This document shows positions 55,183-64,000 of a DNA stretch of 64,000 nt, in pieces. The DNA is from Epithemia pelagica (lineage: Eukaryota > Bacillariophyta > Bacillariophyceae > Surirellales > Surirellaceae), in the NCBI GenBank assembly GCA_946965045.2, contig OX337228.1:5022001-5086000 (forward strand). Direction: 5' to 3'. The notes under the pieces are model-generated. The model worked only from the letters and a program-made list of their open reading frames with translations. It was not told the origin of the DNA and ran no database searches. A program made the position numbers and the translations under genes. The number at the start of each line of letters is the position of its first letter. Position 1 is the first letter of the stretch.

Positions 55183-56796
55183 CTACTTATCGTGGCGAAC
55201 GTCCAGATCCTCCAATCTGACACTTGACACAAGTGGTTCATCTCCGTGCAACCCTTGTTGTAGATCCCACCGTAAGGGCACTCGGTCGCCCATGAGAGAA
55301 AGGAGGAAGCGAACACAGCGGTTGCGGATGGCTTCTTGGTTTTGAAATTGCTCCCAATGGACTCCACCACAAAGTAACTGTAGAATGTCAGGTTTGGCCA
55401 GAACCGTAAGCCTGCGGTCTGAGAGGCCTTTGTCCCTTAAACCCAAAAGTATTCTTGCTGCAGGAAAACACTTGCGAGAGTCCACACAAAGAGTCCTGCT
55501 AAGTTCCTGCGGATCTCCCGATCCGTCGACAATCGTTCCATTGACAGAAAGGTCAATGATCCAAGCAAGAATTGAGCTTTCTGCATCATGTCGGCTCGTC
55601 TCATAATCCAGCTTCTCCATACTCGTAGAAGGCTGAGACTGGTGCTGTGTTTTAAATTGGCCTGAATTTAGTTGCTCTCTGGACCCTATGAATGATACTT
55701 TGGTGTGAACGTTGCAAACCAGAAACATTTCTTCTGGGCCACATCCACAAGTGAATTCAGTGGACTCAAAGCATTGAATCTCGGCCGCTCTGCAGGTCTG
55801 TATTGGACCAACATGAACGGATCTTTTCAATCGCACTGCTTCTTGCAATTCCGGACCAATTCTACTGGTTGGATCGAGCAATGACATGTGATGGACTCCA
55901 TCTGATAATATTGCAAAAGTCCACGGCGTGTTTGGTCTCCTTCTTTTCCTCCACTTCTTGGAGCTACTAGTGGTTGTGGTCGTCTGTACACGGGCAACAT
56001 GGACAGCAGGAGTGTAGGCATATATGCCAGCACAAGATTGAAGCTCTTCGAGGGACCAGTGTTTACGTGGAAAGGGTGCGAGAGTATCTTGTCTGCGCAG
56101 ATTTAGAAAGTGCCTCGATTTTGTACGATTCCAAACCATCAAATGTTCAAGGAACTTTCCATCAGTCTCATGCGTACATGGTATGCAGTCAGGATCCGTT
56201 CGCACCATCTTTCCACTCGCTGGATCGAAACGACAAAGGCGAAAGAAATGTTGACCATTCTCTAGGTCCTCCCATGAATGCCCAAACCGAATCACTAATA
56301 ATGAGGAGGAAGCCTCTGTTGTTTGCTCCGTCAACGTCCTTTTGGTATGTCGGTGTCCTTCTCGAAGTGAAATCCGATTGAACCGGACAATGTCACCAAC
56401 TGAGCAAATACAATCGACGCCGACACGAGTGTGCAGAATTAAAGAAGAGCCCACTACGGCGTATTGCTTGCCCAGAAGAAAACTGTAGAATGCCATTGGT
56501 GGGCCCCCTGTGTTCTTACAAGCGAGGGATTCATCCGAAAGTTGGAGGTGAGCAACTTTATCATCGGAGAAACCTTTGCTTTCGCAAGCAATGGAAGCTA
56601 CAACCGCAACCAAGTCAATGGGGGCCGTCGAATGATTGCAACTTGCCGCGTTATCAACAACGACGTTTGATAATGCGTCGGGGTCGGGGCGAATCCGACG
56701 GTCTAACAATGCCTCGTATGCCTCAACAATGCGATACGGTATGGTACCACGAGTTCTTGCATTTCGATTGCTTCTGGATTCGTGGCTTTCCGCCAT
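55183..56796 (-). CDS. OB-fold protein, candidate POT1-like telomere end-binding protein
   Basis: Single exon, 537 aa, ATG 56796. The segment at about 58-200 matches the order of the first OB fold of POT1/TEBP proteins: APIDLVAVVASI (first strands), HLQLSDES, then CICSVGDIVRFNRISLRE, close to the VGDIIRLHR signature of that fold, and SLLVIRFG. A Cys-rich patch sits near 365 (FTCGCGPEEMFLVCN). The C-terminal ~100 residues resemble nothing I know. POT1 binds the single-stranded G-rich telomere overhang. Similarity covers one motif strongly and the rest weakly, so a generic single-stranded-DNA or RNA OB-fold protein is the alternative. Confidence 0.55.
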   Translation of the reverse strand: MAESHESRSNRNARTRGTIPYRIVEAYEALLDRRIRPDPDALSNVVVDNAASCNHSTAPIDLVAVVASIACESKGFSDDKVAHLQLSDESLACKNTGGPPMAFYSFLLGKQYAVVGSSLILHTRVGVDCICSVGDIVRFNRISLREGHRHTKRTLTEQTTEASSSLLVIRFGHSWEDLENGQHFFRLCRFDPASGKMVRTDPDCIPCTHETDGKFLEHLMVWNRTKSRHFLNLRRQDTLAPFPRKHWSLEELQSCAGIYAYTPAVHVARVQTTTTTSSSKKWRKRRRPNTPWTFAILSDGVHHMSLLDPTSRIGPELQEAVRLKRSVHVGPIQTCRAAEIQCFESTEFTCGCGPEEMFLVCNVHTKVSFIGSREQLNSGQFKTQHQSQPSTSMEKLDYETSRHDAESSILAWIIDLSVNGTIVDGSGDPQELSRTLCVDSRKCFPAARILLGLRDKGLSDRRLTVLAKPDILQLLCGGVHWEQFQNQEAIRNRCVRFLLSLMGDRVPLRWDLQQGLHGDEPLVSSVRLEDLDVRHDK

Positions 56797-57010
56797 GGTT
56801 CGTCAACCGGAAATCTCGCCAAGAATGTTCGTGCCGACAGAAGTGATGCCGACGCAGGATGACGGCAAGACGTTTATCGCGACCGACCAACCGCGATGGA
56901 CAATATCAGTCGCTGATCCACCCCCTCAACAAAATCGCCAGAAGACCTTTCAATGTCGGTCGCCTCATTGTTTCTCGTTCGGTGAGTTCTAAAAGGAAAG
57001 TCCAGGATCC
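56797..57010. promoter_or_regulatory. Bidirectional upstream region of the OB-fold gene and PUS3
   Basis: 214 bp between divergent start codons. An ATG-initiated frame from 56859 with a GTGAGT at 56981 could be an upstream exon, but the nearest acceptor leaves only a 24-nt gap, too short for an intron. Confidence 0.5.
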
Positions 57011-58864
57011 ATGGATGAGGCAAAGAAAGACCAGGCTCTGCATCAGCGTGCATCTGATTCCTTCTTGAAACGCCTTGGTTTGGCGACTGGTGGCGAGATC
57101 ACCACCTCGCAGATCCTGGACCAACTTTTAACGTCATCAAAGATATCGGAGGACGATGTAAGGCAAGCCTACAACGAAATCAAAGCTACCGACTCTTCAA
57201 CTCGCTCTTCGCTTGCTGATTTGAGAAACCCTGTGAAAGATGAACGATTTGTCAACAAAGATTCTGTATCAAAAGACGTGCCAAGTACCCAATCTGTCAA
57301 TTTGCAAAGTGACGATGAAGTCCGACGGCGACATGTGGCCCTGCATCTCTATTATGATGGCGAGAAGTACTCTGGTTTGGCCGAAAATGTTGGACGTACC
57401 GATGATCACAGCATTGAGCGGGCCCTCTTTGCTGCCTTGCGCAAAACTCATTTGATCAATTATATGGATCAAAGTGAACGAATTCGACAGTTGGTCCAAT
57501 ACTCGCGCTGTGGCCGGACTGACCGAGGAGTCAGTGCTGCAGGGCAAGTACTTGCCCTGAAACTCAAGTCTGCAGTATCGCCAAGTGCTTCTTGGGATAT
57601 GGAAGGCAATGATTTGGTCGGTGATGAACAACTTCCAAAGAATTCTGTGAATACCATTCGTGTATTCTGTCCACAACGAAAGAAACGAAACAAAAACAAT
57701 AAAAAGATGAAAGCTAAAACAGCCTCACGAAACAACATGGATGGACAAAATGAAATGAACGTCGGTGTCACCCGCTCTGAGCGCGTCCTCAGTGAGTTGG
57801 CATATGACAAGATACTCAACAACGTCTTGCCTCCAGAAATTCGTATACTGGGTTGGACGCCTGTATCCAGTGATTTCTCTGCGCGCTTTTCAGCTACTAC
57901 CCGCACGTATCGATACTTTTTTCAAAGGCATAGTACACTAGACTTGTCACGGATACAATCTGCCTTGTCCCTTTTGGAAGGTGAACATGACTTCCGAAAC
58001 TTTTGCAAAATGGATGTGGAGCACGTGTACAACTTTGTGAGGAAAATTCACTACGCACAAATTTACGTCATGCAAAACAATCGGGAAGTTCTGGTCACCG
58101 AAGGCATACTAAAGGAGGGTGGAAATGAGACATGTTTCTTTGAAATCCATGGCCAAGCATTCCTATGGCATCAAATCCGGTGCATTGTCAGCATATTGTT
58201 TCTGGTTGGACAAGGTCTGGAGGAACCATCCATTGTCTCAGACTTGCTTGATATTGAAAAATACCCAGGGAAGCCATCCTACAACTTGGCCGATGAGAGA
58301 CATTTGGTCTTGCACCATTGCGGTTTTCCCAATCTTCAGATGGGTTATTCTGTTGCAAACTTGTGGAGTCTTACCTGTCACTTTGAACAACAATGCGATC
58401 AACTGCTGTTAGCCGCTTCTCGAATCCGAAATTGCATCAATTTATTGCAAGAATCCAATGTGTTTGTCCAGGACGTGCGGAACTTTTGTCATTCACGACT
58501 CACCGATCGCCGGAAAAAATGTGCCAAGGGGGGGACGCGAAATGCTGATGCAATTGTTAACGCAGAGATGGCGTTCCAATTACCCTTGAAGAGTGAGGCA
58601 GTTTCAGTGAAATGGAAAGAAGCAATTGAATGGATGAAAACCTTTAATTTGATTCCTGGCAGCAACAGTGTCCGAGATTTTGTTCACATACCGCTACGTA
58701 AACGAGCAATGGGAACAACCTACGAAGAAAAGATTGCGTCCACCCAGCAATCATCGAAACGAAAAAGCAAGTACGAGGAAAACGTAGTGAAGAAGCGCAA
58801 GTCAAAGGAAGATGACCAAGCCTTCTACGATCATATGACCAGCCAAGGAGGATCCGCATTTTGA
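57011..58864 (+). CDS. PUS3: tRNA pseudouridine38/39 synthase, PUS3/Deg1 family
   Basis: Single exon, 617 aa, ATG 57011. Converts uridines 38 and 39 of the tRNA anticodon arm to pseudouridine. The catalytic Asp lies in YSRCGRTDRGVSAAGQ (about residue 175). Other TruA-fold segments are VALHLYYDGEKYSG, FSARFSATTRTYRYFF, EGEHDFRNFCKMDV and HGQAFLWHQIRCIVSILFLVG. The FRNFCKMDV motif and the N-terminal extension match eukaryotic PUS3 rather than PUS1. A Lys-rich tail (SKRKSKYEENVVKKRKSK) suggests nuclear localisation. 162 bp from the convergent stop of GCLC. Confidence 0.93.
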   Translation: MDEAKKDQALHQRASDSFLKRLGLATGGEITTSQILDQLLTSSKISEDDVRQAYNEIKATDSSTRSSLADLRNPVKDERFVNKDSVSKDVPSTQSVNLQSDDEVRRRHVALHLYYDGEKYSGLAENVGRTDDHSIERALFAALRKTHLINYMDQSERIRQLVQYSRCGRTDRGVSAAGQVLALKLKSAVSPSASWDMEGNDLVGDEQLPKNSVNTIRVFCPQRKKRNKNNKKMKAKTASRNNMDGQNEMNVGVTRSERVLSELAYDKILNNVLPPEIRILGWTPVSSDFSARFSATTRTYRYFFQRHSTLDLSRIQSALSLLEGEHDFRNFCKMDVEHVYNFVRKIHYAQIYVMQNNREVLVTEGILKEGGNETCFFEIHGQAFLWHQIRCIVSILFLVGQGLEEPSIVSDLLDIEKYPGKPSYNLADERHLVLHHCGFPNLQMGYSVANLWSLTCHFEQQCDQLLLAASRIRNCINLLQESNVFVQDVRNFCHSRLTDRRKKCAKGGTRNADAIVNAEMAFQLPLKSEAVSVKWKEAIEWMKTFNLIPGSNSVRDFVHIPLRKRAMGTTYEEKIASTQQSSKRKSKYEENVVKKRKSKEDDQAFYDHMTSQGGSAF

Positions 58865-59026
58865 GGAGAAGGAACGAAGCCTGGACAGACTTTTTTGGCC
58901 ATGCATACGTTTGGCTGTACCAGGTGTTGGCGAAAACTCATTGGACGTTAAGTTGGCTTGACCTAGTAAGGACAACAGGGAAAATAAAATCAGCTATTGT
59001 GTAAAAGCGAAAACGAGCGTCAACTA

Positions 59027-61973
59027 TCATATATGGAAAGCGGGAGATGCAGCGGAGTCTGTCACTGACCCGAAGGCTTTGCGGTGTGTGTATCTGCGTA
59101 GAAGTTCCAGAACCTGTTCATTGTGTGCACGATCAGAACCGAGCTTCACATCGTAAGCTCCGTCAGGAGTAATGGGATCAATATGTACATTGCCCAACAT
59201 TTCTGGTACATGACGCTTGCCCTCTCCGATCTCCTTGCAAGCGATCATTAGATCGTACGCTATTTCGTCCGACACAACCGAATCTTTCTTATAATCTGGA
59301 TGAGATTGGACGAAGTTTCTCATCCACGTGGCAGGGGTGACAAGCTCTCCCGAAGCTCTCTTTTCAATAAATTCCAAGTATGTTGTCAACCTTGCTAGTG
59401 TGGCCTTGTCGCAATGTATGTAGTCCAAATAGGCAAAGATAAGAGGGATAAGACCAGGAAAGTAATCGCCTTTTCCGCCCATAATTTCTGCCATGGTCAT
59501 TTCTTCGAAGGAATTTTCTTCTTCGCTCCCTGTGGCATATGGAGCAGTAAGTCGTTGCATGCTGGTTCCATCCACCTCCTCGTCAAGCTTTTCCAAATTG
59601 GATGCGCTACTGCTATTTGATAAGCCACTGCTCCCGTTGGCACCGCGAGCAAACATAGACACATACTTCACTCCATAACCCACATCTCCAACTTCGAGAG
59701 GGGCCATGTGTCGTCGGAAGAAAAATTTTCCGCGATGGGCTGAATTTCGACTGTGAGCTCGTTGCATGTTGGCATCAACCCGACTCATGGGAATGTAGAG
59801 ATTCAGATCGAAAGTCAAAATTACACGAGTGAGCAAGACGATGAATACGGTAAAGGCAGCATTTTCGAAATCCGTCAACTGAATTTCCATGCTACGAAAT
59901 TCTGTCCGCCATCCAATGTGCGGATCATTGGGATCGTTGCGTGGCGGTGGGGGCTTCCAGCGAACCGTTTGCCAGTTGGTTGATTGGATCGATTCCCAGT
60001 GCTCTGTTTGCGTTTCATCATCAACTTCTTCCACTGCACCATCAAAGATAACCAATGGATCTCTAATGAAGAGATGAGCCACGTGTTGTGCCAAAGCCGG
60101 ATCAATACCTGCTTCGCGACATTGTTTGAACACTTCTTCGTCGAAGGGCACGATGAGATCATTGTATCGATTCAACAGTCGATCCGACAGCTTGTTTGGT
60201 TTTGGAGAGAGCGAGTCGTCATTTGGAGCCACTGCACCCTGATAAATGTAAGTACTAATACTGTCATAGCGACTCTTGTAAAGTCGTCGTCTTCCTTCGG
60301 CGTTGTAATCGGGGTAGGGCGCGTTGCTGTCTTTGCGCCCACGCTCTGCGGGTGTGCGGCAGTCCACTGACTCGCTAATAATTCCCCATCGAGCATCTGT
60401 ATCAGCAAGCCGACCCCGCAAGATGGGAGTGGAAGCCGTCAGAGCCAACATGATCGGTGCCATCACCGCCAGCTGATCATACATGAAACGGGATTCATCC
60501 ATATCCTTCGCCTGAAATGTAACCTGCAAACAGCAGCAACCCATACCGAAGGCCATTGCATCCATGTGAATAGCCGCACGCAAATTGTCGGCACCAGAAG
60601 ACGGTTCGGAGGCCACCGACATATCTCGATTTGCTCCATTTGCTTGTGTCTGCTCGTCCACAGCCGCACCGTTGGTCGCACCATTCGCACCGTTGACAGC
60701 CTTTTCTTCTTGGTGCTTCACATCTGTGCTGAGAAGAGATGATAGCGTTTTCTTGTCCCCTGAAACTGGATCACCAGAGCGGAAAAGAGGAGTGTTACTC
60801 CCCATTCGCTTGGATTCCGTATTTGATGTAACAGCCCGCGACGAGACTTTACGCAAAAACGGAATCTCGTTGCCATCATCACTGTAAATGGGCAAGTAGT
60901 ATCCATTCTGAAGGCGAACCCAGCCTGGCTGACGATCCAGCTCGTAGCCAACCACAATGTCTCCATTTCGAGGCCAGTCGGCATCGGCAACGATTACACC
61001 TGGAACGCGTCGATAAAACAAGCCGTCGCACCCTGCCCATTGAACGTCTACCAACCATTTCTGGAGCTCACTGTGGTTGTGGTCATCAAACTCTTCGTCA
61101 AGACTAGACTTGGAGCATCCAACCATGACATGATCGTTACCATATGTTTCGGCGCAATAATCTCCTTTGCCATACCTCCACAACTGCTGCGAATCGCTTC
61201 CACAGCATCCATCTGCAACGCCATGTGCCGGTTGAAAATTAACATACTCCGGTGTATTGACATCCCGATAGAGAGGAACACGAATGTTGACTTTACTTCC
61301 TCTTCGCTGGCGAATGTTGGTCGTTAAGGTACCGAATCTTGGATGCGGGTTGATGATATCATCGCTAATATAGTCAGATTGTGTCTTGGGACCCCCGACT
61401 TTGGTCGGCGGAACGGATCCATCATCGCCTTGGGCTCCCAGCATGGGAAAAGTGCTGACAGTCGGCGCAATTTCGTCGTCGTCCAACACGGTCAACATTC
61501 GACGTCTTCGCATGCGCATGGAGCGTTCCACCCGGAGCAAATCGGCCGTATAGCCCGTGTAGGGACGGGCAGGAGTGGCTTCGCACATCCAGGCACCGTA
61601 TTCAGGAACAAAGGCGACTTCATTCTCACTGGTATACATGGATTCTTGACGATTCAACTCCGTCATAACGTCCAATCCACGCAAACTAAGACGAACCTTT
61701 TTGTTGGCATGATCAGCTTTGAATATACCGTACTCGATTTCATCGCCCCATAACAGCTCATTTCCTCTCAAATCCTTGACTCTATTGTACGTGGAGATGA
61801 ACTGCCGAACGCCAGCTTGACGAACATACTGAAGATTCGGTTTCGATTTTTCCCACGTCTTGGGAACGCCCACCTTCAAAAGGCCTAGCCGACAAAAGAT
61901 ATCGAAATGGATTGTGAGAACATGTTTTCCTCAAACAGCTTCATGATGAAACAAAGGAATAAAACATACCCAT
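59027..61973 (-). CDS. GCLC: Glutamate-cysteine ligase catalytic subunit
   Basis: A 4-nt coding exon (61973-61970, ATGG) joins 61884-59027 over an 85-nt intron (GTATGT…GGCTAG), giving MGLLKVGVPKTWE, which matches the eukaryotic GCLC start; the long frame alone has no ATG there. Product is 953 aa. It makes gamma-glutamylcysteine, the limiting step of glutathione synthesis. Seen: LLWGDEIEYGIFK, PEYGAWMCEATPARPY, FGTLTTNIRQRRGSKVNIRVP, a conserved block MGCCCLQVTFQAKDM and WRTEFRSMEIQLTDFENAAF. It is of the animal/fungal GCL type, not the plant plastid type. An Asn/Gly/Ala-rich insert (about 365-445) explains the excess over the usual ~640 aa, with further C-terminal inserts. Confidence 0.95.
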
Positions 61974-62561
61974 TGTCAAAGTGAGTGCAGAGCTTTGTGA
62001 AAGGCAAAGAAAGAGCAAAAAGACACGAACGGTCGTGCAATGTTTTACGGACACTCCAAAATGTGAAGATGTGGTCCAACCAGTCGTTGTTGGCATGAGC
62101 TTGTGTTGGCGTCTTGTAGAGCTCGTCAGTAGTTGCTGCTATACGAGAAACCAGCCGACCCACCAAGTCGGTCCAAGAAGGAAACGGCAACGATACGAAC
62201 TAAAGAGAATCAATGAGTACCGTCGTGATCCTATGGATCATACAACGTATCATAAAGCGACGAAAAGGGCACTCAGGAAATATGAACAAGATCGAAGGAA
62301 TCCGAGCAGCCTTCTATATAGCGTACATGAGTACGTGTTCTGCAACGAAAAGTGCGTTTTGGTTTTTTGTTTTGGGGGCCGGATCTTTTTCCCGTTAGGC
62401 GTCGGTCACACCGATTCCCGTTCCTGATTCCTGACTACCGACTACCGACTCCCATTTTCACTGGCGGCAGAGATTGCGCCCATGATCCTTGATACCGCGA
62501 CTTTGCCATTGAAGATTGAAGGAGCGATTCTCTCCTACCCACATCTTCAAAGACTTTGACC
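61974..62561. promoter_or_regulatory. Divergent upstream region of GCLC and SF3B3
   Basis: 588 bp. ORFs crossing it (up to 148 codons) show no domain. Contains tandem CCGACTACCGACTACCGACT near 62430-62450. Promoters and leaders for both genes. Confidence 0.5.
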
Positions 62562-64000
62562 ATGAAATTGTTGGATGTTCGCTTGCGTCCCTCGTCAGGG
62601 GTGATACAATCATGTTTGGGATCCTTCTCGGCTCCTGGAAAAGAGGAGATTCTTCTCATCAAACCTGGAGGAACGATCGAGCTTCATGCCATCCTCACGA
62701 CCGTGTCCAACAACAACGCCGAGGAAGAGGAGGATGAGGAGGGTCCCCGTACCTATTTGAAACTCGTCACGCGAACAGAAACAAGAAGTATCTTACGGTC
62801 CTGTTCGGTCTTTCGATTTCAAGGCGAGCAACGTGACGTTGTTGTGGTAGGATGTGACAGTGGTGCCGTTTCGGTATTGGAATTCAAAGATGGTGTCTCG
62901 GCTGTTCTGCACTGCACCGAGTTTGGCAAAACCGGATGCCGAAGAGCCACGCCAGGACAATATGTGGCGAGTGATCCCAAAGGTCGTGCCATTATGATTG
63001 CTGCCGTCGAAAAACGAAAGCTAGTTTACGTTCTTAATCGAGATGCGACCGGAAAACCGACAATTGCCAGTCCGTTGGAAGCCAATCGGGGTCGGGCCAT
63101 TACACTCACAACAGCGGGAATTGACAATGGCTTTGATAATCCAATCTTTGCCTCCTTAGAAATACAGTACGATGACGAACATGAAGATTCAACACGTCCT
63201 TCTGCCAACGATGATGCACCTGAAACACAATTGGCCTACTACGAACTCGATCTCGGTTTGAATCACGTGAGTCGAAGATGGGCTAGCACCACGTTGAGGG
63301 GAGCCTGCTGTCTTGCGGCCGTGCCGGGGGTGGCAGATGGAGGTCCCGGCGGAGTCCTTGTGGGAAGTGAGGACTGGCTCGAGTATCTCCATGATACTAT
63401 GGACATGGATACCATGCATGGAGGAATTGCTGGTAGAATTTGCTGTGCACTCCCGCGCCGACGATTGCACCCCAAAGAACGCTCCATCTTGATCACCAAC
63501 GTTACGGTACATCGACAGAAAAAGTCGCGCTTCTTTGCCCTGGCTCAAACCGAACTGGGCGATCTGTACAAGATTACTGTGCAACTCGATCCTGCAGCCG
63601 AAAGTCCAACCGTACTCGGTCTGGAAGCAGCACTTTTGGATACTCTCCCTCCCGTCTGTTCCATGAATGTGAGCAAGATGGGCTACCTGTTTGCGGCAGC
63701 CGAAACAGCCGATCATCACTTGTACCAGTTTTTGCGCTTTGATTTGCCCGATGCACCGACCTGTACCTCCAAGGACTGCAAAGAAGAACTGGGGAAACTG
63801 GACAATGGCGATTCGTCCTTGACGTCTCTTCGAACGGTGGCGTCCAAAGTTGCACCCACCTTTGATCCCACGGATCTGAAAAACTTGCGAACGGTTCACC
63901 GACTGGATAACTTTTCCCCATCCACCGGTGTCATGATTGGAGAGTTGGCGGGAGACGAAGTTAGTCCCCAAATCTATCTCATGTCAGGACGCGGACCAAC
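62562..64000 (+). CDS. SF3B3: Splicing factor 3B subunit 3 (SF3B3/SAP130), N-terminal part
   Basis: Open from ATG 62562 (MKLLDVRLRPSSGVIQSCL) to the window edge: 479 codons and still open. SF3B3 is a WD40-type triple beta-propeller scaffold of the U2 snRNP SF3b complex. Strong family matches: FRFQGEQRDVVVVGCDSG, EFGKTGCRRATPGQYV, DPKGRAIMIAAVEKRKLVYV, LNRDATGKPTIASPLEANR and YYELDLGLNHVSRRW. These distinguish it from DDB1 and CPSF160, which share the fold. A Glu/Asp-rich insert (NNNAEEEEDEEGP) sits near 62-74 in the first blade. The family length is about 1,200 aa, so about 60% lies beyond the window. Confidence 0.95.
   Translation, partial: MKLLDVRLRPSSGVIQSCLGSFSAPGKEEILLIKPGGTIELHAILTTVSNNNAEEEEDEEGPRTYLKLVTRTETRSILRSCSVFRFQGEQRDVVVVGCDSGAVSVLEFKDGVSAVLHCTEFGKTGCRRATPGQYVASDPKGRAIMIAAVEKRKLVYVLNRDATGKPTIASPLEANRGRAITLTTAGIDNGFDNPIFASLEIQYDDEHEDSTRPSANDDAPETQLAYYELDLGLNHVSRRWASTTLRGACCLAAVPGVADGGPGGVLVGSEDWLEYLHDTMDMDTMHGGIAGRICCALPRRRLHPKERSILITNVTVHRQKKSRFFALAQTELGDLYKITVQLDPAAESPTVLGLEAALLDTLPPVCSMNVSKMGYLFAAAETADHHLYQFLRFDLPDAPTCTSKDCKEELGKLDNGDSSLTSLRTVASKVAPTFDPTDLKNLRTVHRLDNFSPSTGVMIGELAGDEVSPQIYLMSGRGP

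Noticed and set aside
56859-57010. Possible upstream presequence exon of PUS3
   Set aside because: The frame does not join PUS3 without an intron, and the only donor-acceptor pair would give a 24-nt intron.
61981-62427. 148-codon plus-strand ORF between GCLC and SF3B3
   Set aside because: Overlaps the GCLC leader and has no coding character or family match.

Overview
The window looks like nuclear DNA of a diatom, most likely a raphid pennate. The support is: two fucoxanthin-chlorophyll a/c light-harvesting genes with diatom-type plastid targeting motifs (a Phe after the signal-peptide cleavage site), a DUF6824 protein of the type expanded in diatoms, an HSF-type transcription factor, small GT-AG introns (47-139 nt), and dense gene packing on both strands with no operons. 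I see no rRNA, tRNA or CRISPR array. Species assignment is inference.

Layout. 1-4.1 kb: 3' part is cut off of a multi-pass receptor-like protein with extracellular Cache-type sensor regions. 4.2-5.1 kb: one copy of an ~880-bp non-autonomous DNA transposon. 5.7-19.3 kb: a giant two-exon gene (4,509 aa) joining SH3, a DUF3638/DUF3645 P-loop core, an 18-Glu run, EF-hands and a VPS13/Vps62-like C-terminus. 19.5-26.1 kb: SPT5 and, divergent to it, the beta subunit of AP-4. 26.3-31.4 kb: two protein-only RNase P (PRORP) paralogues placed tail to tail with stop codons one base apart. 31.5-34.4 kb: a DUF6824 gene whose two apparent ORFs are one spliced gene. 34.9-37.0 kb: a small Pkr1-like membrane protein and UBA3 (NEDD8 E1). 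37.4-39.3 kb: two FCP genes. 39.7-40.6 kb: the complete, inverted second copy of the transposon. 41-42.1 kb: fructose-1,6-bisphosphatase. 42.3-46.2 kb: a three-exon PDZ protein of unknown function. 46.7-47.6 kb: DTWD1-type tRNA acp3U transferase. 47.8-48.5 kb: a tandem non-coding repeat rich in GTATCC/GGATAC palindromes. 48.6-52.8 kb: Rpp14/Pop5-like protein, a coiled-coil protein, a plastid DUF2061 protein and a PTPS-fold protein. 54-55 kb: HSF. 55.2-58.9 kb: a POT1-like OB-fold candidate divergent from PUS3. 59-62 kb: glutamate-cysteine ligase with a 4-nt first coding exon. 62.6-64 kb: N-terminal part of SF3B3.

Functional themes: four genes concern tRNA processing or modification (two PRORPs, DTWD1, PUS3) and a fifth encodes an RNase P/MRP-type subunit; others cover photosynthetic light harvesting, gluconeogenesis, glutathione synthesis, neddylation, vesicle coats, transcription elongation and splicing. 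They are independent transcription units, several in convergent or divergent pairs. Many ORF boundaries were corrected by reading splice sites: donor and acceptor positions are given per gene and are inference from sequence, not transcript data.
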